Below are positions 1-6,983 of a stretch of 11,324 bases of DNA, piece after piece. The stretch is from Myxococcota bacterium (GTDB lineage Bacteria; Myxococcota_A; Polyangia; HGW-17), in the NCBI GenBank assembly GCA_018821745.1, contig JAHJLU010000684.1, forward strand, positions 1 to 11,324, given 5' to 3'. The notes under the pieces were generated by a model. That model ran no database searches and was not told the origin of the DNA. It was given only the letters and a program-made list of their open reading frames with translations. Every line of letters starts with the position of its first letter. Position 1 is the stretch's first letter. Position numbers and translations under genes: made by a program.

Positions 1-1349
1 GGGGAAGCCGGAGCTGTGGGGGGTGGATAATCGGCAGGATTTCGGGAGACCGTGGAGGTGACGGAGAATTCCCCCCTCACCATGGAGGGCTCGTCATCCA
101 CTTCGTCCACCTCCATCTCCATCTCATAGTCATCGTCACCCTCGAGGACCTCGTCGAGAATTTCGTCGGAGAGGAAGGCATCGTCAGCTACGGGCTGGGA
201 TTTTTGCGGTGGCGCCTCATCCTCTTCCAGTGAGAAGCCGTCGTCTCCAAAAACATCGTCCAGGCCCATGTCACTGAACCATGAGCGAGTGTCCTCGGTC
301 CCTTCCGGGCCGTGCTTGCCTTCGGATTTTGTGGCGCGAGCGCCGCTGAATCCGAGCTCACCGGTGAGATCACCACCCAAATCGGTCTCAAGTTCAAACT
401 CAAACCCCGTATTGGTAGACTCTTCCTCATCGGTACTCTCGCCAATAGTCTGCTTCACCAACTTGGCAACATCCCGATCACTCACCTTCAGACCATAGGC
501 GAACAGAACCGAGTTCAGGGCATCAAGAAACTGGGAGGCCTTCTGGAAACGTCTGTCACGATCCCGCGCCAGAGCCTTGGCCAGAGCCTGCTCAAGCGCA
601 GGAGGGACATCGGGATTCAGCGCGCTTGCCCGGGGAATATAGGCCTTCTCAACCAATTGAACCGTCTCGTAGTCGGTGGCACCGTAAAACAAGCGCCGGC
701 CCGTGAGCAGTTCGAAGAGAATAATACCAAGACTGAAAATATCAGCCCGGGAGTCGACCTCAAGCCCCATGACCGCTTCGGGAGAGAGGTAGGAAAATTT
801 TCCCTTGATAACTCCCGGTTCTGTGCTCTCCAACTGTGACGCGGCCTTGGCAAGCCCAAAGTCCACCACCTTGATCTCGCCTTCACGGGAGATAAGAATA
901 TTGGGCGGAGAAACGTCACGGTGAACGAGGTGCAGCGGATTCCCCATGGAATCTTTTGCGGCGTGAGCATAGCCGAGGCCCTTGCATGCCTCCATGATGA
1001 CGTAGATTGCCACACCTATGGGCATCTGAACGCCCCGTTCCTTGACATGGGCCGTGATCGCTTTGAGGGAGGTCCCCTCAATATACTCCATGACGATGTA
1101 ATACGTCCCGCCGCTCTCACCCACGTCGAAGGTCTGCACCACGTTGGCATGACTCAACTTCATGGCCAGCCGGGCCTCGTCGAGGAACATATCGACGAAT
1201 TTCTGGTGCCGGTTCAGATTGGGCAGAATGCGCTTCACCGCGACTCGCTTGCTGATACCCTGGGCACCAACCTGCTCGCCGATGAACACCTCGGCCATGC
1301 CGCCGGCGTCGAGCTTTCTGATTATTTTCAGTCTATTGTTATTGGCCAT
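1..1349 (-). CDS. Serine/threonine protein kinase, cytosolic N-terminal kinase domain (3' end cut by window edge)
   Basis: A Hanks-type Ser/Thr kinase that would phosphorylate protein substrates with ATP; the substrate is unknown. 449 codons are visible and the frame is still open at the left edge. The kinase domain spans about residues 7-285: glycine loop DAGGMAEVF (14-22), ATP-anchoring K39 in VAVKR, helix-C E58, catalytic loop HRDVSPPN (D145, N150), DFG at 163-165, SPE in place of APE at 189-191, and DSRADIFSLG around 199-208. The HRDVSPPN loop resembles kinases common in myxobacteria and related deltaproteobacteria. From about residue 300 the chain becomes a low-complexity, strongly acidic and probably disordered linker, very rich in Asp/Glu near 363-420. 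No membrane segment is seen before the cut; one could lie beyond it, as in many such kinases. The ATG at 1349 is 6 bp after the stop of the DUF1232 gene, with a GGATAAGG Shine-Dalgarno-like stretch overlapping that stop. Kinase identity is certain; target and full length are not. Confidence 0.93.
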   Translation of the reverse strand, partial: MANNNRLKIIRKLDAGGMAEVFIGEQVGAQGISKRVAVKRILPNLNRHQKFVDMFLDEARLAMKLSHANVVQTFDVGESGGTYYIVMEYIEGTSLKAITAHVKERGVQMPIGVAIYVIMEACKGLGYAHAAKDSMGNPLHLVHRDVSPPNILISREGEIKVVDFGLAKAASQLESTEPGVIKGKFSYLSPEAVMGLEVDSRADIFSLGIILFELLTGRRLFYGATDYETVQLVEKAYIPRASALNPDVPPALEQALAKALARDRDRRFQKASQFLDALNSVLFAYGLKVSDRDVAKLVKQTIGESTDEEESTNTGFEFELETDLGGDLTGELGFSGARATKSEGKHGPEGTEDTRSWFSDMGLDDVFGDDGFSLEEDEAPPQKSQPVADDAFLSDEILDEVLEGDDDYEMEMEVDEVDDEPSMVRGEFSVTSTVSRNPADYPPPTAPAS

Positions 1350-1355
1350 GGAACC

Positions 1356-1904
1356 TTATCCAACGAGCTTTAATTTCAGGAAAGACCTCAAATCCTTGAC
1401 GACGCTGTCGGGATCATCAATTTTGGAACCCACATATCCTTTGAGTTCTACTTCGATGTCGGTGATGAACTCTTTGCGGATCTCTTCGTTTCCGAGCACT
1501 ATTTTCGCGTCACGCTGCCGGACTTTTTTATCGGGGAGCGCCTTGACATAGTTCACCAGGGCGCGGTAGATCTGATCACCGCAGAACTCTTTGATAATCG
1601 CATCACCTTCGGTCATCTCGATGAGCCGCCGCTTGGTAAGGTCATCGGGGATTTTGATAATGAGATCCGTCCCCAAATTAGCGAAAATACGAATAATCAT
1701 GGCATCATCGATGAGGCCGACGGGGGCATAGAAGTCTGGGATGAGATCAAGCTGCTTGAGCCCGTAATTGAGGGTCCCCACAGCGAGTCTTTTGAGTTCG
1801 TCGGGCACTCCTTCCATATTTAAAAGGGAAGCAAGCAGTCTGATATCATCAGCGTAATTGTCAATCCACTCCTGAAAATGGTTGGTGATCGCGATATTAT
1901 CCAT
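1356..1904 (-). CDS. DUF1232 (YkvA-like) protein of unknown function
   Basis: A 182-residue protein with a DUF1232 core at about residues 37-75. It shows the family signature DLIPDFYAPVGLIDDAMII, where the usual form is a DLIPDF stretch followed by a glycine and paired Asp (here D66-D67). The family has no firmly assigned function; some members have membrane-associated segments, but this one has no clear transmembrane helix outside the moderately hydrophobic core. The C-terminal half (about 85-182) is charged, helical-looking and not recognised. The frame is open upstream to 1994, but I chose the ATG at 1904 because GGAAAGG lies 6 nt before it; the upstream start has no comparable site and its extra residues look non-coding. 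It is followed after 6 bp by the kinase gene, so the two are probably translated from one message. Family assignment is good; role is unknown. Confidence 0.85.
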   Translation of the reverse strand: MDNIAITNHFQEWIDNYADDIRLLASLLNMEGVPDELKRLAVGTLNYGLKQLDLIPDFYAPVGLIDDAMIIRIFANLGTDLIIKIPDDLTKRRLIEMTEGDAIIKEFCGDQIYRALVNYVKALPDKKVRQRDAKIVLGNEEIRKEFITDIEVELKGYVGSKIDDPDSVVKDLRSFLKLKLVG

Positions 1905-1917
1905 GATAATCCTTTCC

Positions 1918-1937
1918 GGCAACTCCCTGAGGGTGCC
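1918..1937 (-). promoter_or_regulatory. Small hairpin abutting the DUF1232 ribosome binding site
   Basis: On the minus strand GGCA and CCC pair with GGG and TGCC around a three-base TCA loop, with a three-base AGT bulge on the 3' side. The 3' arm ends directly next to the GGAAAGG ribosome binding site (1911-1917) of the DUF1232 gene. A structure here could affect ribosome access. It is short and could be chance. Confidence 0.2.
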
Positions 1938-1952
1938 AATACAGCAGACAGT

Positions 1953-1968
1953 CATTGGGGTTCCAATG
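1953..1968. repeat. Perfect 6-bp inverted repeat with 4-nt loop
   Basis: CATTGG and CCAATG are separated by four bases. No T-run follows on either strand, so it is not an intrinsic terminator. It lies in the leader of the DUF1232-kinase unit and could be a protein-binding site or chance. Confidence 0.3.
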
Positions 1969-2132
1969 GTATGATCCTGAGGAAAAATTCTCAACCAAAT
2001 TCATTGGAGATGAAGAGAATGGCCTCTTTTTTTCCATCCTTGCCGGCGTCGAATCAGCGCAATTCTCCCACTCCCTGTGGAATTCGCCCTTCCCGATAGA
2101 CACCATCAGGGACGTTCATTATTGAAAACAAG

Positions 2133-2161
2133 CCTATAAAACCATATTCGGTGCAGAACAA
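2133..2161 (-). promoter_or_regulatory. Possible sigma70-type promoter for the DUF1232-kinase unit
   Basis: On the minus strand TTGTTC (2156-2161) and TATAGG (2133-2138) are separated by 17 bases. Each box matches the consensus only in part (3/6 and 4/6). The local sequence is more AT-rich than the surrounding genes. If used, it would give a leader of roughly 220 nt before the DUF1232 start. Read-through from the rnf operon is an alternative. Confidence 0.25.
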
Positions 2162-2210
2162 CAAGTCCAATCACCCTCCCCCTCTGGTTGCTTTTGCTAT
2201 AAATGGGAGA

Positions 2211-2843
2211 TCAGGCGTTTTTCTTTTTGAAGCCGTCAATATAATTCTTGAAGGCGAGAAGAAATCCAAGGGCGATAAAGGCTCCGGGGGCCAGAATGAA
2301 AACCAGAACCGGTCTGATGGCTTCCTTGTGGTACACCACAAACTGGAGAAGCACTTCCTTGTATTTGAACACCGTCAGGGTTCCATTCCCGAGCACTTCC
2401 CGGATTGAGCCCAGGATGAAGAGCGTGAGGGCGAAGCCGAGCCCCATGCCGATCCCGTCCAGGGCCGCGTAGCCGACGGAGTTTTTCGAAGCGAAGGCTT
2501 CGGCACGCCCCAGGATGATGCAGTTCACCACAATCAGGGGGATGAATAACCCGAGAGCGCTGTGCAGATCGGGTGCATAGGCTGCCATGAACATGTCAAC
2601 CATGGTCACCAGGGTTGCGATAACAACGATATAGGAAGGGATCCTGACCTTCTTGGGGATTATCCCTGCGATGAGGGAGATGATAATATTGGAGCCGATG
2701 AGAACCACCGTGGTCGCCATCCCCATCCCCAGTCCATTGAAGGCCGAGGTGGTAACAGCCAGCGTCGGGCACATCCCCAGAAGAAGAACCAGTGAAGGAT
2801 TTTCACGCCAAAACCCTTTGGTAAATTCTTTTCCTGCACTCAT
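2211..2843 (-). CDS. rnfE: Rnf complex subunit RnfE (integral membrane)
   Basis: Membrane subunit E of the Rnf ferredoxin:NAD+ oxidoreductase, homologous to RnfA and to NqrD/NqrE of the sodium-pumping NADH:quinone reductase. It is 210 residues, close to the family norm, and almost entirely hydrophobic helices. The N-terminal ENPSLVLLLGMCPTLAV signature holds C25, and IPLIVVNCIILGRAEAFA holds C108; the equivalent cysteines in RnfA/RnfE and NqrD/NqrE bind an iron-sulfur cluster inside the membrane at the A/E interface. The C-terminus is short and lysine-rich. It is the last gene of the operon. Its ATG overlaps the rnfG stop in an ATGA arrangement, and a GGAGGT ribosome binding site lies inside the end of rnfG, which implies translational coupling. 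Confidence 0.97.
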   Translation of the reverse strand: MSAGKEFTKGFWRENPSLVLLLGMCPTLAVTTSAFNGLGMGMATTVVLIGSNIIISLIAGIIPKKVRIPSYIVVIATLVTMVDMFMAAYAPDLHSALGLFIPLIVVNCIILGRAEAFASKNSVGYAALDGIGMGLGFALTLFILGSIREVLGNGTLTVFKYKEVLLQFVVYHKEAIRPVLVFILAPGAFIALGFLLAFKNYIDGFKKKNA

Positions 2844-3670
2844 TTTGCACCTCCAGTGGATTGCATTGTCCGGGCGGGAGTCATCGCACGGCTTGAACGC
2901 ATGCGTATTTTCTCCCGCAGCTGCAATTTAAGGCCCTCCAACTGCTTTTTGTTCCGCCTGACCCTTTTGCCCCTTGGCTTCCTCTGGATAGCACGGAGGG
3001 GAGCCGAGAGGCGATTGGCCCTGGAGCGGGGACCCATTACGCCATGTTTCCGTTGTCTTGCGCGATTAAAACGCTGGTTGCGGGCTTTTTCCGAGGGAGC
3101 GGCGCTCTTGCCGCCGGAAGCGGCATAAAACTCCAGCGCTGCCTTGACAATCCCCGTGACCGCCTTGGAAGAGATGGTGGCGCCGCTGATGGCGTCGATG
3201 GACCCGGTACGATCCACCTTTTTCACTGCCAGCTTTCCTTTGGTCAGAGAGAGCCCTTTGAACTGGCCAATCCAGGATTTCTCCTCGATGTTGGCGCCCA
3301 GCCCGGGGGTCTCGCTCTGGGTGATCACTTCGACCCCCTCAATGGTTCCCCGACTGTCAACCCCAACCATAACCCTGATCAGCCCGCTGTAAGGGCGGGA
3401 GATACCGGATGCCGAGTTGGAACTGAAAATAAAACAGGCCTTCTGGCCGGGACAATCGTAAACGGTGATGGCCTCACCCTTCTTTGATTTCACGATCCGT
3501 TCCACGGGGGCCGCGCAATCGGGGAAGATTTTCTTAACGGCGCGGGCTGCCTTGAGCTTGGCCTGCATGGCGATTTTTTTGCGGGTCATTTTATCGGCAA
3601 AGGCGAGGGCCCCGGCAGCCAGAGCAGAGATGAGCGAGAGAGTAACAACCATTTTTACCATATTGTTCAT
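2840..3670 (-). CDS. rnfG: Rnf complex subunit RnfG (covalent FMN) with an unusual basic C-terminal tail
   Basis: Flavoprotein subunit G of the Rnf complex, anchored by one N-terminal helix (about residues 6-25) with its FMN domain outside the cytoplasmic membrane. The domain shows the family's TPGLG motif (121-125) and the flavinylation motif DAISGATISS, in which T165 should carry FMN through a phosphoester bond made by ApbE; no apbE is in the window. Residues 1-185 look like a normal RnfG. Residues 186-276 are unexpected: 19 Arg and 10 Lys against 3 Glu and no Asp, with no recognised domain. The stop overlaps the rnfE start (ATGA), and the rnfE ribosome binding site lies inside the tail, which supports the frame as written; a frameshift within the tail remains possible. 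The start overlaps the rnfD stop in the same ATGA fashion, with GGAG 6 nt upstream. Confidence 0.95.
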   Translation of the reverse strand: MNNMVKMVVTLSLISALAAGALAFADKMTRKKIAMQAKLKAARAVKKIFPDCAAPVERIVKSKKGEAITVYDCPGQKACFIFSSNSASGISRPYSGLIRVMVGVDSRGTIEGVEVITQSETPGLGANIEEKSWIGQFKGLSLTKGKLAVKKVDRTGSIDAISGATISSKAVTGIVKAALEFYAASGGKSAAPSEKARNQRFNRARQRKHGVMGPRSRANRLSAPLRAIQRKPRGKRVRRNKKQLEGLKLQLREKIRMRSSRAMTPARTMQSTGGAK

Positions 3671-4689
3671 GACTTACTCCTCACTTTCTGAAAGCCGAAG
3701 GGTTTGGGAACCGTCCACCGGTCCAGGAGAGGTGTGACCGCATTCATGATGAGGATGGCGAAGGAGATCCCCTCGGGATACCCTCCCCACAGCCGGATAA
3801 TAATAGTCAGGAGCCCAACTCCCGCTCCATAGATGAGTTTTCCGGTGGAAAAAATCGGGGCGGTCACGTAATCCGTGGCCATAAAGAAGGCTCCAATGAA
3901 GAGCCCTCCCGCAAAGAAGTGGAAGAAGGGATCCGCGTAATGCTTGGGATCAATACGCCAGGTGATGAGGGCCACGAATCCAACCGACGCGATGACTGCC
4001 ACGGGGATGTGCCAGGTGATTATCTTTTTGTACAGCAGCCAGATACCGCCCAGGAGCAGCGCCAGCGCCGAGATTTCCCCGATGGATCCCGGGGTCTGCA
4101 GTCCAAAAACCAGATCGTTGATGTTAATATTGGGCATGGCCTGAACAGCGTTCTGCTTGATGGCCCCCAGGGGCGTCGCGGTGGTCACGGCATCGGCGAC
4201 CTTGGTCGTTGCCACCCCCATGAATTTGCTTGCGTTCTCAAGTCCCCGGGGCAATGGCCAGGTGGTCAGGGGGCCGGGGAAGGCGATGAGCAGAAAAACT
4301 CGCGCGGTGAGCGCAGGATTGAAGGGGTTGTGGCCCAGCCCGCCGAACACCTGCTTGGCAATAATGATAGCCACGAAGCTGCCGATGAGGATGATCCCGG
4401 TGCTGATATTGGAGGGGAGGGTCAGCCCGAGCAAAAGCCCCGTTACTGCCGCGCTGCCGTCAAAACAGGCGCGCCAGTCCCGCTTCATGAAGAGCAGGGC
4501 GATGTACTCGAAGACAACCGCCGCGATGGTGGATACTGCGATCACCCGGGCCGCCTGGAAACCAAAAGCGTACACACTGACGAAGGTGGCGGGGATGAGG
4601 GCAAGGAACACATTCCACATGATCTTCTGGATAGAAGAGTTGTCGTGGACATGGGGAGAGTTGGCTACTGCGAAAGTTCTGTTTTCCAT
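3667..4689 (-). CDS. rnfD: Rnf complex subunit RnfD (integral membrane flavoprotein)
   Basis: Membrane subunit D of the Rnf complex, homologous to NqrB and part of the ion-translocating core. From the ATG at 4689 it is 340 residues, with about nine to ten hydrophobic segments. Family motifs include the SPHVHD-like N-terminal stretch, the FGGLGHNPFNPAL loop, and the flavinylation motif DAVTTATPLGA, where T172 should carry covalent FMN. The late GGYPEGISFAILIMNA segment is also typical. A GTG at 4695 overlaps the rnfC stop (GTGA) and would add two residues. I prefer the ATG because the AAAGAG purine stretch is too close to the GTG and about 9 nt from the ATG. The ATG lies 2 bp after the rnfC stop, and the gene's own stop overlaps the rnfG start. 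Identity is secure; the start is uncertain by six bases. Confidence 0.96.
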   Translation of the reverse strand: MENRTFAVANSPHVHDNSSIQKIMWNVFLALIPATFVSVYAFGFQAARVIAVSTIAAVVFEYIALLFMKRDWRACFDGSAAVTGLLLGLTLPSNISTGIILIGSFVAIIIAKQVFGGLGHNPFNPALTARVFLLIAFPGPLTTWPLPRGLENASKFMGVATTKVADAVTTATPLGAIKQNAVQAMPNININDLVFGLQTPGSIGEISALALLLGGIWLLYKKIITWHIPVAVIASVGFVALITWRIDPKHYADPFFHFFAGGLFIGAFFMATDYVTAPIFSTGKLIYGAGVGLLTIIIRLWGGYPEGISFAILIMNAVTPLLDRWTVPKPFGFQKVRSKS

Positions 4690-4691
4690 GG

Positions 4692-6020
4692 TCACTTGCT
4701 CTTTTTCGTTCTGAAGTAAACTTTAGCCAGCTGGAAGAACTGCACCAGCGGGCGCCCAGCGGGACACACGTAGGTGCAACTGCCACACTCAAAACAATAA
4801 TCGAGAACAGACTCCTTGATCCCCAGCTCCTCAATCCGGTCATACAGGCCCATGGGGATCATGGATCCCAGAAGTTGAGGATTGAGCCTGTTGGGACAGG
4901 CCTTGATGCATCTGCCGCAGCGGATACAGGCGGAATAGGAGTCGGTCACCATCTCTTTTTCAGGAAGCACCAGGATCCCGCCTGTCCCCTTGATAATGGG
5001 CACGCCGTCCGTAGCCACGGACCGTCCCATCATGGGGCCGCCCAGGATGAGCTGTCGGGCGTTGTCGTTGTACCCACCGGAGAATTCCACGACCTCGGCA
5101 ACAGAGGTGCCGATGCGGACCTGGAAGTTCCCTGGCTTCTTAACGCCCCGCCCTGTGACGGTGACGATCCTTGAGAGGAGCGGTTTTCCATTATAGACGG
5201 CGTCGTAGATTGCGTAGGCGGTCCCCACGTTGAACACAACCGCACCCACCTCCATGGGGAGGTTTTTGGGTGGCACTTCACGGCCCGTGATGGCACTGAT
5301 GAGCTGCTTCTCTGATCCCTGGGGGTATTTCACCTCCAGCGGCACCACGGTTCCCTTTTTGCCCAGCGCCTTGCGCATCACCTTGATGGCGTCGGGCTTA
5401 TTCACCTCGATACCAATAAAGAGCTTCTTCACATTGAGGATTCGTGCGGCAATCTCAAGCCCCTTGACAATATACTCGGCCTTCTCGAGCATGATGCGGT
5501 GGTCAGCTGTAAGATAGGGTTCGCACTCGGCCCCGTTGAGGATTACAAAATCGATGGGTTTGTTGGCAGGCGGCGAGAGTTTCACGTTGGACGGGAAGGT
5601 GGCACCGCCCATGCCGACGATACCCGCAGCTTTAATGGCGTTGAGGAGGGTCTCTTTGTCAGCTCCGAGGGGGTTCTCCACAGGAGCAAGCTCAATCCAT
5701 TCGTCCTTGCCGTCTCCTTCGATGATAACAGCCTCAAGCCGCTTGCCCATGGGATGCTCCACCGGTTGTACGGCCTTCACCTTGCCCGAGATACTTGCGT
5801 GAACCGGCGCGGAGATGAACCCCCCCGCCTCCCCGATGACCTGCCCGGTCTTCACAAGGTCTCCCCGTTTCACCAGACACTTGGCCGGAGCCCCGATGTG
5901 CATGGAGAGGGGGATAATCACCTCTGCCGGGAGCGGCAGCTCCCGGGTTTCGGCTTTGGAAGACAAGTCTTTGTTATAGGATGGATGAATCCCACCCTTG
6001 AATGTTTTGGCTTTACTCAT
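4692..6020 (-). CDS. rnfC: Rnf complex subunit RnfC (NADH/FMN and 2x[4Fe-4S])
   Basis: Cytoplasmic peripheral subunit C of the Rnf complex, the site of NAD+/NADH reaction, homologous to NqrA and with a NuoF-like fold. It is 442 residues from the ATG at 6020. The N-terminal part (about 1-125) holds the FKGGIHP opening and a barrel-sandwich-like region. The nucleotide/FMN domain begins near residue 130 with GIVGMGGATFP (133-143), followed by LNGAECEPYLTADHR. Two ferredoxin-type motifs close the protein: CIRCGRCIKACP (C365, C368, C371, C375) and CFECGSCTYVCP (C409, C412, C415, C419). The frame is open farther upstream, through rnfB, but the ATG at 6020 has AAGGAGGG a few bases before it and begins exactly where homology begins. 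It overlaps the end of rnfB by 8 bp, implying coupled translation. It lacks the long Ala/Lys-rich C-terminal extension found in enterobacterial RsxC. Confidence 0.97.
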   Translation of the reverse strand: MSKAKTFKGGIHPSYNKDLSSKAETRELPLPAEVIIPLSMHIGAPAKCLVKRGDLVKTGQVIGEAGGFISAPVHASISGKVKAVQPVEHPMGKRLEAVIIEGDGKDEWIELAPVENPLGADKETLLNAIKAAGIVGMGGATFPSNVKLSPPANKPIDFVILNGAECEPYLTADHRIMLEKAEYIVKGLEIAARILNVKKLFIGIEVNKPDAIKVMRKALGKKGTVVPLEVKYPQGSEKQLISAITGREVPPKNLPMEVGAVVFNVGTAYAIYDAVYNGKPLLSRIVTVTGRGVKKPGNFQVRIGTSVAEVVEFSGGYNDNARQLILGGPMMGRSVATDGVPIIKGTGGILVLPEKEMVTDSYSACIRCGRCIKACPNRLNPQLLGSMIPMGLYDRIEELGIKESVLDYCFECGSCTYVCPAGRPLVQFFQLAKVYFRTKKSK

Positions 6021-6978
6021 CCTTGCCCTCCTTGGCTGAACCCTCGGCGGCAGCCTTCTCCTGGGCCGCCTTGGCAGCAGCAGCCTTTTTGGCCTCGGCG
6101 GCAGCCAGCTTCTCAAGGCGTTCCTTCTCCTTGAACTCGGTCTTGGCAGCGGTGAAGTCCTCACGAGCCCGGTCGCTCTCCACGAACGCGCGTACCGAGA
6201 AAGCCCTTGTATCAACGATAACATCGTTGGGACACACATAGGGGACTGTACTCTCTGCCGTGGTTCCGGTGAAGGAAGCCAGATTGTCTTCTATGACAAA
6301 GGCGGCGTCGCTGCGGGCGCAGATGCGGCAGCCTATACAGCCCACTGTGCAGGAGGTGCGTGTAAGCGCTGCGATATCTTTGGAATTACACAGCACATGG
6401 ACCGTGCGGCTTTTGGGAACCATGGAGATGACATGGGAGGGGCACGCCTGAACACACAGCCCGCACCCGATACATTTGTCAGCGTCGACGATGGCCACAT
6501 TTCCCTGGTAAATGGTGATGGCGTCGGCGGGACAGACCCTCACGCAATCGCCATACCCCATGCAACCATGGCGACAATCCTTGTTCCCGCCAAGCAGGAA
6601 CGCTTCGGCGCAACGGTTGACGCCCTCGAGGGGTCCACGGGCCGTGGCGCGTTTTTCGGTTCCTGCGCATTTCACCAGGGCGACCATGGCCTCCACATCC
6701 TGGGCGACCGTCCCCAGGATTTTTGCTACCGCGCTGGAGACAGCGGCTCCTCCCACGGGGCAGGCAGGGGGTTCCCCTTCGCCAACACATGCCTTGGCAT
6801 AATCCCTGCACCCGGCCATCCCGCAGGCTCCGCAATTGGCGCCGGGGAGAACCTCTTCAATCTGGTCGATGCGGGGATCCTCCTCCACATGGAAGACCTT
6901 GGAAAAATAGGCCAGCAGCAGACCGAGGGCCAGACCCGTACCGAAAAGAACAACAATAGCGATGAGTATTCCATTCAT
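6013..6978 (-). CDS. rnfB: Rnf complex subunit RnfB, long multi-cluster ferredoxin form
   Basis: Electron-entry subunit B of the Rnf complex, thought to accept electrons from reduced ferredoxin. The 321 residues start with one membrane helix (about 4-25). A four-cysteine Fe-S domain follows (C49, C52, C57, C73, in PGANCGACGMAGC). Next are ferredoxin-type motifs at C135/C139/C145/C149 and C169/C172/C175/C179, then a further set C210/C214/C217/C220 with C249 in a VCPND stretch. This is the long form seen in clostridia and many anaerobes, not the short enterobacterial RsxB of about 190 residues. Residues about 270-321 are a charged Ala/Lys/Glu-rich helix, probably coiled coil; its DNA contains a 14-base direct repeat (6042-6055 and 6093-6106). 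The ATG lies 5 bp after the rnfA stop with a modest GGGG purine site. The stop overlaps rnfC by 8 bp. Confidence 0.96.
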   Translation of the reverse strand: MNGILIAIVVLFGTGLALGLLLAYFSKVFHVEEDPRIDQIEEVLPGANCGACGMAGCRDYAKACVGEGEPPACPVGGAAVSSAVAKILGTVAQDVEAMVALVKCAGTEKRATARGPLEGVNRCAEAFLLGGNKDCRHGCMGYGDCVRVCPADAITIYQGNVAIVDADKCIGCGLCVQACPSHVISMVPKSRTVHVLCNSKDIAALTRTSCTVGCIGCRICARSDAAFVIEDNLASFTGTTAESTVPYVCPNDVIVDTRAFSVRAFVESDRAREDFTAAKTEFKEKERLEKLAAAEAKKAAAAKAAQEKAAAEGSAKEGKDE

Positions 6979-6983
6979 AGCAG

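Larger units (their letters stand above)
1905..2210. other. 306-bp intergenic region between rnfE and the DUF1232 gene
   Basis: I see no convincing complete gene here. On the minus strand it holds, in reading order, a possible promoter (2133-2161), a short reading frame split by an in-frame TGA (1991-2119), a perfect 6-bp inverted repeat (1953-1968), and a small hairpin directly before the DUF1232 ribosome binding site (1918-1937). A 69-codon open frame at 1897-2106 overlaps the DUF1232 start and its composition does not look protein-like. I found no strong intrinsic terminator directly after rnfE. A weak candidate is an interrupted stem (ATTCTC pairing with GAGAAT, plus an inner TTCAT/ATGAA pair) followed by five Us at about 1982-1986. 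Confidence 0.6.

Noticed and set aside
312..839. A 175-codon plus-strand open frame opposite the kinase
   Set aside because: It is antisense to a secure kinase domain and its acidic linker, with no family resemblance of its own.
1905..1994. A longer start for the DUF1232 protein
   Set aside because: The ATG at 1904 has GGAAAGG at a 6-nt spacing. The upstream residues are cysteine- and proline-containing, lack a ribosome binding site, and look like untranslated leader.
1982..2018. Possible terminator of the rnf operon
   Set aside because: The outer stem ATTCTC/GAGAAT encloses an inner 5-bp stem, but a 7-nt bulge interrupts it and the stem is AU-rich, so I do not list it as a terminator. It also lies more than 190 bp after rnfE.
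1897..2106. A 69-codon minus-strand open frame in the rnfE-DUF1232 gap
   Set aside because: It has an atypical Trp/Ser/Pro/His-rich composition, overlaps the DUF1232 start, and lacks a ribosome binding site.
3919..4719. A 266-codon open frame on the plus strand opposite rnfD
   Set aside because: It is antisense to a secure membrane gene and shows no recognisable protein family.
4692..6239. A longer RnfC start giving a 515-residue protein
   Set aside because: The extra 73 residues are translated from the rnfB tail in another frame. The ATG at 6020 has a strong ribosome binding site and is where RnfC homology begins.
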